From positions 60,071 to 124,070 of the forward strand of contig JANXBU010000006.1 of assembly GCA_025060505.1 (NCBI GenBank): a DNA stretch of 64,000 nt, read 5' to 3'. This document shows positions 35,720 to 44,700 of this stretch, piece after piece (positions within the stretch are counted from its first letter, which is position 1; the number at the start of each line of letters is the position of its first letter). Made by a program: the position numbers and the translations under genes. Origin of the DNA: Candidatus Calescibacterium sp. Its GTDB lineage: Bacteria; Calescibacteriota; Calescibacteriia; Calescibacteriales; Calescibacteriaceae. The notes beneath the pieces are model-generated. The model saw only the letters and a program-made list of their open reading frames with translations. It had not been told where the DNA came from and made no database searches.

Positions 35720-37462
35720 ATGAAAGTCTCTGAGCTTTTTGCTTTTTCTTTCAAAGAAGAACCGAAAGATGCAGAATCAAAAAGCAACAGAATAATGCTT
35801 AAAGGTGGATACATCAAAAAGGTCGCGGCTGGATTATATTCTCTAACGCCACTTGCATATAAACTTCTTTCCAACATATCTGGCATAATAAGAGAAGAAA
35901 TGCAAAAAATAGGTTGTCAGGAGATACTTTTGCCTATGATGACACCCGCAGAACTATGGAAAGAAACAGGAAGATGGGACATCTACGGAAAAGAGCTTAT
36001 CAGGTTCAAAGATAGAAACGAAAGAGAATTCTGTCTTGCTCCAACTCATGAGGAGATAGTTGTAGATTTGGTCAGATACTTTATAAAGTCTTGGAGAGAT
36101 CTCCCTTTCTCACTTTTTCAGATCGGACAGAAGTTCAGAGATGAGCCAAGACCAAGATTCGGAATAATAAGATGTAAGGAATTCGTAATGAAGGACGCAT
36201 ACTCTTTTGATAGATCAGAGGAAGATGCGGAAAAAACTTACTGGAAATTTTATGAAGCCTACCGGAGAATATTCGAAAGGTTAAGACTTGATGTCATTCC
36301 TGTTCAGGCATCTGTTGGAGCAATAGGAGGAAAGTTCTCTCACGAGTTCATATTCATTACAGAATACGGGGAAGATAAAATCATGTTTTGCTCAAAATGT
36401 TCGTTTGTATCGAAAAAAGAAATATCAGATTTCTTCATAGATGTTGAAAATTGCAAGTTGAGTCTTGAGGAAGCAAAAACAAAGGTAGATCTTCCAAGGA
36501 AGATCCCGACTCCAGAAACAACAACAGTTGAGAAGCTTGCAGAATATCTGAAAATACCAACATCAAAAATAATAAAGTCGCTTTTTGTGAAGACAAGAAG
36601 TGGCAAATACATACTATGTCTCGTAAGGGGTGATAGGTTTATATCAGAAGATAAACTATCCAGAGTTCTGGAAGAAGATTTTGAGATTGTCGATGAAAAA
36701 GAAGTGAGAAGTATATTTGGAGCAGGTAAAGGTTTCATAGGTCCTCTGAAATACAAGGGTAGATTGATAGTAGATAGAACTGTTCTTACCGTTGGAGATG
36801 GAGTCGTTGGAGCTGATGAGGATGATTTCCATTTCATAAATGTTGTTCCGATGCGCGATTTTCATTTTGAATCAGTCGAAGATATATCTTTTGCTGAGCA
36901 AGGTGATGTTTGTCCATCTTGCAGAGAAGGAAAGCTTTATGAGAGAACCGGGCTTGAACTTGGACATGTCTTTTACCTTGGATACAAATACTCAAAACCA
37001 ATGGATCTCAAATTCATAGATAAAGATAAAAACAGCAGATATGTTGTTATGGGATGCTATGGTATTGGCGTATCAAGAACAATGGCTGCTATTTTTGAAA
37101 ATTATGGAGATAAATCTGAGATAAAGTTTCCTTTTGAGATCGCTCCTTTCAAGATACATATAATACCTGTGAATATAAAAGATAAAGATATTTCAGATGT
37201 TTCTTTTGATATATATCATAAATTTGAAAACATAGCTCTGATAGACGATAGAGATGAGGTAAGCCCTGGCGAGAAGTTTGCAGATTGTGATCTGTGGGGG
37301 GCACCTATAAAGGTTGTTGTTGGAAAGCTTCTCAAAGAACAAGGTAAAGTGGAAATAATAAATAGGTTTTCTGGTCAAAGATATTATGAATCAGTTCAGG
37401 AGGTTTTTGATAGAATTCATTTCCTTGTAGAGCAACTTTTACCAGCTTTCAAAAGCTCATAG
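35720..37462 (+). CDS. proS: Prolyl-tRNA synthetase
   Basis: 580 residues, bacterial type with the YbaK-like editing insertion (about 225-385). Class II motifs are seen in EILLPMMTPAELWKETGRW, LAPTHEE, FRDEPRPRFGIIRCKEF and the C-terminal GCYGIGVSR. Start is ATG 35720 (MKVSELF); TTG 35696 is too far upstream. No Shine-Dalgarno; TAACAA lies 10 nt before the ATG. The last 46 bp overlap the end of the convergent gene at 37417. Confidence 0.96.
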   Translation: MKVSELFAFSFKEEPKDAESKSNRIMLKGGYIKKVAAGLYSLTPLAYKLLSNISGIIREEMQKIGCQEILLPMMTPAELWKETGRWDIYGKELIRFKDRNEREFCLAPTHEEIVVDLVRYFIKSWRDLPFSLFQIGQKFRDEPRPRFGIIRCKEFVMKDAYSFDRSEEDAEKTYWKFYEAYRRIFERLRLDVIPVQASVGAIGGKFSHEFIFITEYGEDKIMFCSKCSFVSKKEISDFFIDVENCKLSLEEAKTKVDLPRKIPTPETTTVEKLAEYLKIPTSKIIKSLFVKTRSGKYILCLVRGDRFISEDKLSRVLEEDFEIVDEKEVRSIFGAGKGFIGPLKYKGRLIVDRTVLTVGDGVVGADEDDFHFINVVPMRDFHFESVEDISFAEQGDVCPSCREGKLYERTGLELGHVFYLGYKYSKPMDLKFIDKDKNSRYVVMGCYGIGVSRTMAAIFENYGDKSEIKFPFEIAPFKIHIIPVNIKDKDISDVSFDIYHKFENIALIDDRDEVSPGEKFADCDLWGAPIKVVVGKLLKEQGKVEIINRFSGQRYYESVQEVFDRIHFLVEQLLPAFKSS

Positions 37463-38214
37463 CATATTGTTTCTACAAGAATCTCCTGTCTGTATTTATC
37501 AAGATCAGTTTTTGGAAATTCATTGAACTTCTTTTTGTCTGGCGACTTTGCTGAAGGAACCTCGTTTGTGTGGGAATAAAGAATGTCTTTTGAGAACTTC
37601 CCCCTCTTTTTTATTCTTGATTCAAGTTCTTCAAGTAGTGAGAACAGTTCATCGTCAGCTATTTCGGATTCAACAGAGGTATCACCTATGAAGAATATGC
37701 TCCTTGGAATAAGATTTTTTACAGATACGGCTGTTTCAGTGTTGAAATTATTTGCTTTTTCTTGTTTCCATATTTCCCCAATACATTTTATGCAATACAA
37801 AAAATATCCTTTGTCTGCTGAGAAAACTATAACCTTCCCACTTTCAACTCTAGCAAAAAATGGTGTCCCAAAAAAGCTTATTATTTCCTTTTCTTTCTCT
37901 ACTTCTTTGAAATCAATGTAAAGTTTTCCGTAGAATATTGTGATATTATCTTTGTATACTCCTAGTTTTGTTTCTTCATCTATAATCATTTCTCTGTAAT
38001 CGGATGGCTTGTAGATACTCTGTTTTGTAAGATTTATTTTTGAAAATCTTCCAACCTTGAATACAAAGTCAAATTGTGGAAGAACTATAGATTTTATGTT
38101 TTTTTCAGATAATCTGAATTCATTTTCTTTGACAAGAAGATAGGAGTTATTTCCATCTATGTATCTTATATTCCAGTTAATCGATATAATCAGAAAACAT
38201 AAAGTACTGAGCAT
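37417..38214 (-). CDS. Exported protein of unknown function
   Basis: 265 residues with an N-terminal hydrophobic segment (MLSTLCFLIISINW), probably a signal peptide or anchor. The middle (GTPFFARVESGKVIVFSADKGYFLYC) vaguely recalls FecR-type beta strands but is not enough to name it. The C-terminal 70 residues are polar and charged. Converges with proS, overlapping by 46 bp, and lies 51 bp downstream of the cNMP/FliG-like gene on the same strand, so both may be one transcript. Confidence 0.5.
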   Translation of the reverse strand: MLSTLCFLIISINWNIRYIDGNNSYLLVKENEFRLSEKNIKSIVLPQFDFVFKVGRFSKINLTKQSIYKPSDYREMIIDEETKLGVYKDNITIFYGKLYIDFKEVEKEKEIISFFGTPFFARVESGKVIVFSADKGYFLYCIKCIGEIWKQEKANNFNTETAVSVKNLIPRSIFFIGDTSVESEIADDELFSLLEELESRIKKRGKFSKDILYSHTNEVPSAKSPDKKKFNEFPKTDLDKYRQEILVETICYELLKAGKSCSTRK

Positions 38215-38265
38215 ACTCTTATCAATATTCTGGATAATAAATTTAAATTTTGCTTTTGCTGATTC

Positions 38266-38949
38266 TTATCTAGATTCTTCTTTGAAGGCAGATATTATAT
38301 CCGATATTTTATCTTTGAGAACTTCCATTTCAGCTGATGATAGTGCATTTTTTGTATAATAACTGATGAGATCTTCCAGAGCTTCCATTTTTCTTGAGGA
38401 GATGAACTTTGATATTTTGTCCTTTGAGTTCTTGTCTATGTTTGCCAGTATGACCGCGAGTTCTTTTTCAGAAAAGGCGGTTAAAAATTTACTAATTTTT
38501 TCCGGAGGGAGTTCTGATATTTGTGAAAACACGTTTCCGTTTGCTTGATGTGTTTCAGTTTTGTTTTCCGTTTTTTTCGGTTCCTCTTTGGTCTTTTCAT
38601 CTACTCCTGATAGTCTTTCGGTGGATTTGGCAACTCTTTCTGCGAGATTTACTATTATTGCTTTGGCGGTTTTCGGATATTTCGTAACTATTTCATCTAT
38701 TCCTCCGTTGTATGCAACAACTTCGCTTTTTTCAAGGGCAACACAGGTAGCTGTTCTTTTTGTCCCAAGTATAGCGCTTATTTCGCCTATCGGAGAATTA
38801 GGCTTATCGATAGTTCCTACTAGATTTTCTCCCTTGTAAACTCCTATTTTCCCAGATATAAGAAAGTATATTGATTTTCCGGTTTCTCCTTCCTTTATGA
38901 TATTTTCTCCTTTTTCGTATATTATTGTCCCTCTTGGAGTTTTTTGCAT
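38266..38949 (-). CDS. Cyclic-nucleotide-binding domain fused to a FliG C-terminal-like domain
   Basis: 227 residues. Residues 5-110 are a Crp-type cNMP-binding beta-barrel (IIKEGETGKSIYFLISGKIGVY, GEISAILGTKRTATCVAL). Residues 112-140 are a charged linker. Residues 145-227 contain no HTH. They resemble the FliG motor domain instead: an ISELPPEKISKFL start, ELAVILANIDKNSKDKISKF, SSRKMEALEDL and EMEVLKDKISDIISAF align with FliG blocks of the kind 'DLALALKGASEDVKEKIFKNMSKRAA..KIINII'. It may couple a nucleotide signal to the flagellar switch (inference). Leaderless-type promoter: TATATT, then 6 nt, then ATG. Confidence 0.6.
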   Translation of the reverse strand: MQKTPRGTIIYEKGENIIKEGETGKSIYFLISGKIGVYKGENLVGTIDKPNSPIGEISAILGTKRTATCVALEKSEVVAYNGGIDEIVTKYPKTAKAIIVNLAERVAKSTERLSGVDEKTKEEPKKTENKTETHQANGNVFSQISELPPEKISKFLTAFSEKELAVILANIDKNSKDKISKFISSRKMEALEDLISYYTKNALSSAEMEVLKDKISDIISAFKEESR

Positions 38950-38961
38950 ATTTTTAATATA
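38950..38961 (-). promoter_or_regulatory. -10-like TATATT six nt before ATG of the cNMP/FliG-like gene
   Basis: On the - strand TATATT (38961-38956) is followed by six A/T bases and ATG, which puts the predicted start at the initiation codon. No Shine-Dalgarno. Confidence 0.4.
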
Positions 38962-39010
38962 CGCATTTTCAAAAAATTTTTTAAGATTTTGTGCATTTTT
39001 TCGTTATAAT

Positions 39011-39054
39011 CATATGATGCTTTCTTATCAAACATATGATGCTTTCTTATCAAA
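39011..39054. repeat. 22-bp perfect tandem duplication
   Basis: Two head-to-tail identical 22-bp units, 39011-39032 and 39033-39054, each starting CATATGATGCTTTCTT. They lie in the divergent intergenic region between the cNMP/FliG-like gene and a glycosyltransferase gene. Confidence 0.9.
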
Positions 39055-39180
39055 AATTTTGAGGTATCATGTTTTTTTCCAATTTGATGTTTACAGCAGA
39101 GTGTTTGTAACTTTCTTTGTCTGTATTATTGCAAAATTATATCTAAATTTTTAATTTGATTAAATTCTGTATCCTGTTTT

Positions 39181-40551
39181 ATGAGAATTGTTCAGGTTCT
39201 ACCAGAAGATATAAATGGAGGAGCTTTCAGGGTTCCTGTTTATCTACATCGGGAATATGAAAAGTTAGGATTCAGGAGCTTTCTTGTTGTTGGGGAAAAG
39301 CATTCAAATTGGGATTTTGTTATTGAGCTACCAAACAGAGATTTCAGGAGTTCTTGGGCAAAGTTTCTCTTAAAAGTTGAAAATATCTTCTCATCATATT
39401 TAAACTTTCGTGGTAGTTGGAGAATAAAAGAATTTATTAGGTTTATAGGACAACCTTCAAGACAGCTCAAAATATGGCTCGGATATGAAGATTTTGACTT
39501 CCCAGGCACAAGTTTTTTAATTGATTTCTTGAAAAAGGAAAGAATAGATATTCTAAATCTCCATGTTCTTCACGGTTTTTGGCTCAAAGATAGAGGTTTT
39601 TTCGATCTCAGATTGTTGCCACAGATTTCAAAGATTACCCCAACAGTTTTCACATTACACGATATGTGGTTGATAACAGGACACTGTTCCCACTCATTTG
39701 ATTGTGAAAGATGGAAAACAGGTTGTGGAAGCTGTCCAGATATAACGATTCCCCCTGCCATAAGAAGAGATCTCTCCCACAAGAACTGGCTTATAAAAAA
39801 GAGTATATATCAGAAATCTTCTTTCTGGTGTATAGCTCCATCGGAATGGATGGCTCGGATGGCTCAAAAATCAATATTGAGCTATGGTCTCCGAGGAGTT
39901 GAAGTAATATACAATTTTGTTGACCTTGAAACTTTTCGTCCTCTGAAAAGTTCGGAAAAATTAAGATTGAAAAAGGAGTTTGGTATACCACATAATAGTT
40001 TTGTACTGGTTTCTGCCGGGAAATCTCTGAGAACAAACAGATGGAAAGGTTTTGATGTTTTGGTTGAAGCTCTCAAAACTATCTCCGACGAATATATTTT
40101 TGTTCTGGCTTTGGGTGGAACTGGTTATGGAGAAAAACAATATGTTGAGCAAATCGGTAATGTAAAGATAATTTATATACCTTTCGAAAAAGATCACAGA
40201 AAGGTTGCAATATATTATGCTATTTCAGATGCCTTTGTACTCACTTCAAGAGCTGAAAATTTCCCTCTATCTGTTATTGAAGCCTCAGCTTGCGGGGCAG
40301 TCCCAATTGCTTCAGATGTGGGGGGTGTTCGAGAAATGATACGAGATGGAGAAAACGGATTTGTTGTTGATTCTGGAAACTATGTTAAGTTTGCGGAAAG
40401 AATTAAGATACTAATTGAAAAAAATAAACTACTCAGATCAATGAGAATTAAGGCTATAGAAAATTCAAAGAGATTCAGTATTGAAAATCAACTGAAAAAA
40501 TATATAAACTTTTTTCAAAGAGTGGTAGATGATTTTTATAAATACAGATAA
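39181..40551 (+). CDS. Family 4 glycosyltransferase (colanic-acid WcaC-like)
   Basis: 456 residues. N-terminal RIVQVLPEDINGGAFRVPVYL is the usual GT-B start. FTLHDMWLITGHCSHSFDCERWKTGCGSCP is the Cys-rich motif of WcaC/WcaL-type enzymes. The C-terminal Rossmann domain has VSAGKSLRTNRWKGFDVLVEAL and PLSVIEASACGAVPIASDVGGVREMI. Transfers a sugar in cell-surface polysaccharide assembly. Leads a cluster with the deacetylase downstream. TATCCT stands 5 nt before the ATG. Confidence 0.88.
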   Translation: MRIVQVLPEDINGGAFRVPVYLHREYEKLGFRSFLVVGEKHSNWDFVIELPNRDFRSSWAKFLLKVENIFSSYLNFRGSWRIKEFIRFIGQPSRQLKIWLGYEDFDFPGTSFLIDFLKKERIDILNLHVLHGFWLKDRGFFDLRLLPQISKITPTVFTLHDMWLITGHCSHSFDCERWKTGCGSCPDITIPPAIRRDLSHKNWLIKKSIYQKSSFWCIAPSEWMARMAQKSILSYGLRGVEVIYNFVDLETFRPLKSSEKLRLKKEFGIPHNSFVLVSAGKSLRTNRWKGFDVLVEALKTISDEYIFVLALGGTGYGEKQYVEQIGNVKIIYIPFEKDHRKVAIYYAISDAFVLTSRAENFPLSVIEASACGAVPIASDVGGVREMIRDGENGFVVDSGNYVKFAERIKILIEKNKLLRSMRIKAIENSKRFSIENQLKKYINFFQRVVDDFYKYR

Positions 40552-40632
40552 GTTCTTGGAGTTGGTATTGAAACTTGATGTGGAATTTTGTCCATTTGTT
40601 TTTTCTTTGATTCTTTATCCATTTGCAGAAAA

Positions 40633-41673
40633 ATGAAAATAAGGAATATTTTTCTTCGTTTTGGTAGAAAAATTTTGAGTTTTTTACCATCTGGTATAGT
40701 TCTGATGTATCATAGAGTTTGTGATGATGATTTTGATCCATATGGGATATGTGTCTCTCAAAAAAATTTTCTTGAACACCTAAAAATTTTGAAGGAAAAT
40801 TTTGATATAATACCTGTTAGGCTTGTTCCTGAATATGTTAAGAGAAAATTCGTAGGTAAGAAAAAGTTCATCGCAATAACATTTGATGATGGATACAGTG
40901 ATAACATAAAAGCTTTTGAGATCTTAGATTATATGAAAATACATGCTACCTTGTTTGTTATAACCGGACATCTTTTAGACAAGAACAGCAAAGATACAAT
41001 AAAAAGGATTCTGTGGTGGGAGAGATTAAAGGGTCTTTTCTCAAAAGATTTCAAGAAGCTAATATTAAAGATAAGAGATAAAGAGATATCTTTTATTGTA
41101 GAAAATCATCTCTCAAATCTCAAGGTTCAAGTAAAGAAAAGATCTTTTGAAGCGGGTAAGCATATAATAAGGAAAAATGAACTTTTTTCATATCTGTATA
41201 CTGAATTGAAATATACAAGAGAAGATCAGAGAGAAAGAATTTTATGTTCTATTGAAGATCAAATAGGCGCAGTATCGTTGGATCAGGATATTTTGCTTTC
41301 TGAAAGAGATATAGAGTCTGTGGGCAAATCTGGTTTTTCAGTTGGTGCTCATACTGAGACCCATCAACCTCTTTCTGTTTTATCCGAAGATGAGCAGAGG
41401 AAGGAAATAACCCTTAGCAAGCATAAATTAGAGAATATTTTGAAAAAAGATGTGTTAGAGTTTTCTTATCCGTTTGGACTACAAAGTGATTTTTCGGATT
41501 TGTCAATTAAGATAGTGAAAGAGGCTGGTTTAGAGATTGCTTGTACTGGAGTGAAAAGAGGAGTTCTTCCTTTTATGGTAGATCGGTATGCTATTCCAAG
41601 GTTCAATGTGATGAACTGGAATTCACAAGAGTTTGAGCATAAAATAAGGGAATTCTTTAATCTTGTTATTTAA
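40633..41673 (+). CDS. Polysaccharide deacetylase (CE4 / NodB-type)
   Basis: 346 residues from ATG 40633. Motifs MYHRV, ITFDDGYSDN (metal Asp-Asp) and GAHTETHQPLS (His-x3-His) are in order, and YPFG is the last catalytic strand. A 100-residue insertion (RILWWERLKGLFSKD..) separates the first two motifs from the last, as in PgaB-like and exosortase-linked members. Removes acetyl groups from sugar polymers. The frame is open from 40588 but earlier starts have no support. 41674-41911 contains no recognisable element. Confidence 0.85.
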   Translation: MKIRNIFLRFGRKILSFLPSGIVLMYHRVCDDDFDPYGICVSQKNFLEHLKILKENFDIIPVRLVPEYVKRKFVGKKKFIAITFDDGYSDNIKAFEILDYMKIHATLFVITGHLLDKNSKDTIKRILWWERLKGLFSKDFKKLILKIRDKEISFIVENHLSNLKVQVKKRSFEAGKHIIRKNELFSYLYTELKYTREDQRERILCSIEDQIGAVSLDQDILLSERDIESVGKSGFSVGAHTETHQPLSVLSEDEQRKEITLSKHKLENILKKDVLEFSYPFGLQSDFSDLSIKIVKEAGLEIACTGVKRGVLPFMVDRYAIPRFNVMNWNSQEFEHKIREFFNLVI

Positions 41674-41911
41674 TTCTTATTTTTTAGGTTCATATTTATG
41701 CATTTTTTATTCTTGATCTGTCTGAATGAATTGTTGATTATTTTCTGCAATGTATCTGAATACCCTATCAAAATTCACGGAATAGAGCTACCGAATGTTT
41801 CAAAAAAGCGTTTGTAGTGGATTGATCACGCGTCGGTAATCTAAATGTTCAGATTTAAAATACAACTTTACTCAATATGTTCTTGTATTTGCAATAGAAT
41901 ACTTTTCTATT

Positions 41912-43030
41912 TCAGAAAAGCATCATTATTTGTTCTGAGAGTTTTTGCAATCTGTTTTCATATCTGTGTTCTTCAAGTGTTCTTTTTTGTCCAGCTTTTG
42001 CTATTTTTTCTCTTTCTTCATCGTTCTCCAGATATTTCTTTATAAGTTCAATACACTCTTCAAATGTTGAGTATGCTATAACTTCTATGCCTATTTTGAA
42101 AAGGTCTTTGAGGCCGGGTAATTTATCTGTTACCAGAAGGGAGCCCACAGCTGTTGCTTCATAAAGTCTCATGTTGTGAGCCCATGGTAGTATATCACCG
42201 TGATGATTTATTACTATTTTTGATAAAGCAAGTGTTTTTATGTTGTCAGTACCAAAAACTTTACCTCTATATACCTTCTCTAATTTTGGAGTAAGAGCAT
42301 AGTCGGACTGTGTGAATAGGTGAAATCTATCTCCGAATTCTTCCGATATTTTTTCAAGTAAAATTTTTCTGCTCATGTGAGCTCTGTGAAGGCTTCCGGA
42401 GAATACTATATCGTATTTTTTCTCTTCGCCAGTTTCTCTAAGTATGTTTTCAATTTCTTTTCTGTCTATGCCAAGTGGTATCAGTTCAGATTTTACTCCA
42501 TATTGCTTTGCTTTAATAACGATTGGCATAAATGGTGAAAAGAAAAAATCATAAACAGAAAGATCCATTGAAATCGGAGTTGCTCCATGGTATCCTACAA
42601 GCTTGAAATTGAATTCCTTCTTAAGAGTTCTGAAGAAATCTGGATTTGTAACAGATGCATCCAAATTTATTATCACATCTGGCTTGTAAAAAATTATCTG
42701 TTTGTAAAGGATTCTGTAGAAGTCATAACTTGAATAAAAGCCAATGTTGGAAACAGGTTTTATTTTGTAAATTTTTTTCTCTATGCTTTTTGAGTTTTCG
42801 GGAAGATATTTCTTCTCCCACATTTTTTGATGGAACTCAGAATTGTATATAATCTGAACAAAATCAAAATATTTTTTCAGATGAAGGAAATACTTTTCTG
42901 TTGGCGAAGAGATTTTCAGAAAAACCTGCTCCAATACCTCTGTATCAAAGTCTTTTACTTCCGATTCCAGAATTTTTATTTGATCTGGATGGATTCCTCT
43001 TAGCAGCAAAACTTTTAGTTTTTCTCCCAT
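41912..43030 (-). CDS. CgeB/SpsM-like glycosyltransferase
   Basis: 372 residues. C-terminal half holds WAHNMRLYEATAVGSLLVTD, followed by the helix YSTFEECIELIKKYLENDEEREKIAKAGQ, which is the CgeB/DUF3880 signature (spore-maturation and surface-sugar glycosyltransferases). LKVLLLRGIHPDQ starts a Rossmann fold. Start overlaps the stop of the sulfotransferase-like gene by 16 bp, so the two are translated in sequence. Acceptor and donor are unknown. Confidence 0.7.
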   Translation of the reverse strand: MGEKLKVLLLRGIHPDQIKILESEVKDFDTEVLEQVFLKISSPTEKYFLHLKKYFDFVQIIYNSEFHQKMWEKKYLPENSKSIEKKIYKIKPVSNIGFYSSYDFYRILYKQIIFYKPDVIINLDASVTNPDFFRTLKKEFNFKLVGYHGATPISMDLSVYDFFFSPFMPIVIKAKQYGVKSELIPLGIDRKEIENILRETGEEKKYDIVFSGSLHRAHMSRKILLEKISEEFGDRFHLFTQSDYALTPKLEKVYRGKVFGTDNIKTLALSKIVINHHGDILPWAHNMRLYEATAVGSLLVTDKLPGLKDLFKIGIEVIAYSTFEECIELIKKYLENDEEREKIAKAGQKRTLEEHRYENRLQKLSEQIMMLF

Positions 43031-43797
43031 ATACTTAGCGAAGGGTGATCATATCTGAGTCTCTCGATCTCGTCTTTGTAAGCATATCTTATAAAGTCAA
43101 TGGTTGCTTTTGTACTTATATCAGTTTCTAATTTGTTTATTTTGAATTTATTTTGTATCCAAATGTTGATATTTTTGATCTGCAGAACCATTTTCGTTAT
43201 GAGAATCCTGTATAACTCATTTTCTATCTTCTCTTCTGCTATCTGTTGTATTCGCGTGATAAGAAATTGGAATTTGGGAAATGCTGGTAAAATGGATTTG
43301 TTTTCGTGTATCATTTTGACACCTGAGAGTCCTATAAAGTCGAGAAATTTTTCCTCTCCATTTTTTATATACTCAAATGGAAAAATTCTTACTTTTTGCT
43401 CAAAGTATTTCGCCCCCATCACCGATTTTGTTTTGTTCAACCATTCGGAGTAGATACCTCCTCTGAAATATAAATATCTCCAGCTTATTTGTTTTTCTTT
43501 TAGGTTGTAAAACCTTTTCTGTTCATAAGCTATTGCTCTTTCGAAGTCAAGCCATTCGATACCATCCTGTAGATTTTTCTTCCACATGGAAAATGCTCGC
43601 TCATCTGGTTTCCTTAGTATCACTGCTATTCTCTTTGAATTTCTTATGTAATCTGAATATTTTTCTGGTTCAAATATAAGGTATGGAACTATTTTTATCT
43701 CTTCTTTCTTTTTTTCTTTTCTTTTTTCTCTGTTGTTTTTTATCATTTTGTATAATGATTCAAACCCGCAACGTAAGCTACCACATATAACTATCAT
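43015..43797 (-). CDS. Sulfotransferase-like protein
   Basis: 260 residues. The 3'-phosphate-binding motif of PAPS sulfotransferases is visible in RIAVILRKPDERAFSMWKKN (about 75-94), preceded by the 5' loop GSLRCGFESLYKM (6-18). In most members this loop reads GxxKxGTTxL; here Lys-x-Gly-Thr is replaced, so catalysis is not certain. The region 18-40 is very Lys/Glu-rich. Presumably sulfates a surface sugar, together with the overlapping CgeB-type gene. A 23-bp palindrome lies directly upstream of its ATG. Confidence 0.55.
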   Translation of the reverse strand: MIVICGSLRCGFESLYKMIKNNREKRKEKKKEEIKIVPYLIFEPEKYSDYIRNSKRIAVILRKPDERAFSMWKKNLQDGIEWLDFERAIAYEQKRFYNLKEKQISWRYLYFRGGIYSEWLNKTKSVMGAKYFEQKVRIFPFEYIKNGEEKFLDFIGLSGVKMIHENKSILPAFPKFQFLITRIQQIAEEKIENELYRILITKMVLQIKNINIWIQNKFKINKLETDISTKATIDFIRYAYKDEIERLRYDHPSLSIWEKN

Positions 43798-43803
43798 CTC
43801 TGA

Positions 43804-43826
43804 AAAAATTATTCTGAATAATTTTT
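43804..43826. promoter_or_regulatory. 23-bp perfect palindrome in front of the sulfotransferase-like gene
   Basis: Arms AAAAATTATTC and GAATAATTTTT flank a single T at 43815. It ends 7 bp before the ATG (43797) and covers the position where the -10 should lie. It could be an operator or an AT-rich hairpin. Confidence 0.4.
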
Positions 43827-43943
43827 ATTTCATTGAAGTGAAATACTTTATTTAATTTTATGGGTGTAGATTAAAGAAAGTTCTAAATGTTGTCATTTTT
43901 AAAAATATCAGATTTTTTGTTTTTTACAGGTTTCGGATTGTTT

Positions 43944-44513
43944 TCACTGATTTCTTCCAGCTTTTATTCTTTTTAAGTTTATCTCAACATACTCTTCGAT
44001 TTTTTTGGGAGCATCTTCATTATATATCTGTTTATAGTAATTTGTTTTTATTAGATCTAGGCTCACTTCCCTTAAAACGTTATAAAAATTTTCATCAAAT
44101 TTTATAGAGATTCTACAGAAAAGAACACTGTTTTCTCTATCTACATATATTCCTTCCTGCTCCAGCTGGTCTGATAGTTTTTGTATAATTTCGGTAGATA
44201 TTTCCTTCATCATTTCCCGAAATATTTTAACTTTCTCTCTATATGGTTCTATTTCTTTTGAGTAGTTGAAAAATTCTTTGAAATCCTCTTCTATTTTTCC
44301 TCTGATTATATTCTGCAACTTTATTTTTGCTTGCGAGAAGCATTTCAGCTGAGCCAAGCTTTCGGAGGGTCTCAGTCCAACTGATTCGGATACATATCCT
44401 TTTTCTGTTTTACCCTGTTCTATTATATACTCTTGAACTGTCCATAGGGGGACTCTTTTTTCACACGATAATATCAAAGAAGAGATGAAGAAGATATATA
44501 AAAATATGCGCAT
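43944..44513 (-). CDS. Lipoprotein, LPP20-like family
   Basis: 189 residues from ATG 44513, chosen because it opens a lipoprotein signal with lipobox SLILSC (Cys17). The mature part PLWTVQEYIIEQGKTEKGY followed by a helix with Ser-Leu-Ala-Gln resembles LPP20-type outer-membrane lipoproteins. The rest is helical with an internal beta segment (ENSVLFCRISIKFD). A GTG at 44540 would give a longer form. No functional motif. Confidence 0.6.
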   Translation of the reverse strand: MRIFLYIFFISSLILSCEKRVPLWTVQEYIIEQGKTEKGYVSESVGLRPSESLAQLKCFSQAKIKLQNIIRGKIEEDFKEFFNYSKEIEPYREKVKIFREMMKEISTEIIQKLSDQLEQEGIYVDRENSVLFCRISIKFDENFYNVLREVSLDLIKTNYYKQIYNEDAPKKIEEYVEINLKRIKAGRNQ

Positions 44514-44664
44514 CTTATCTTTTTTTCTTTCATAACCCACAAATTAGATTTTGCTGTATATTTTTATTTTCGGAAACAAATCCCGTATTCTTCTACTGTG
44601 ATATTTTGTGTTCTCTGGATTTGTTCATCATCAATATTTTGCTCAGAGGGTTTCCTGAAACTCA

Positions 44665-44694
44665 TTGACAAAATTTAAGTAAATTAAATATATT
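44665..44694 (+). promoter_or_regulatory. Promoter TTGACA-18-TATATT ending 6 nt before ATG
   Basis: TTGACA at 44665-44670 and TATATT at 44689-44694 with an 18-nt spacer. The ATG of the methyltransferase gene at 44701 falls on the predicted start. This is the best full two-box example of the leaderless pattern in the window. Confidence 0.6.
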
Positions 44695-44700
44695 TTACAA

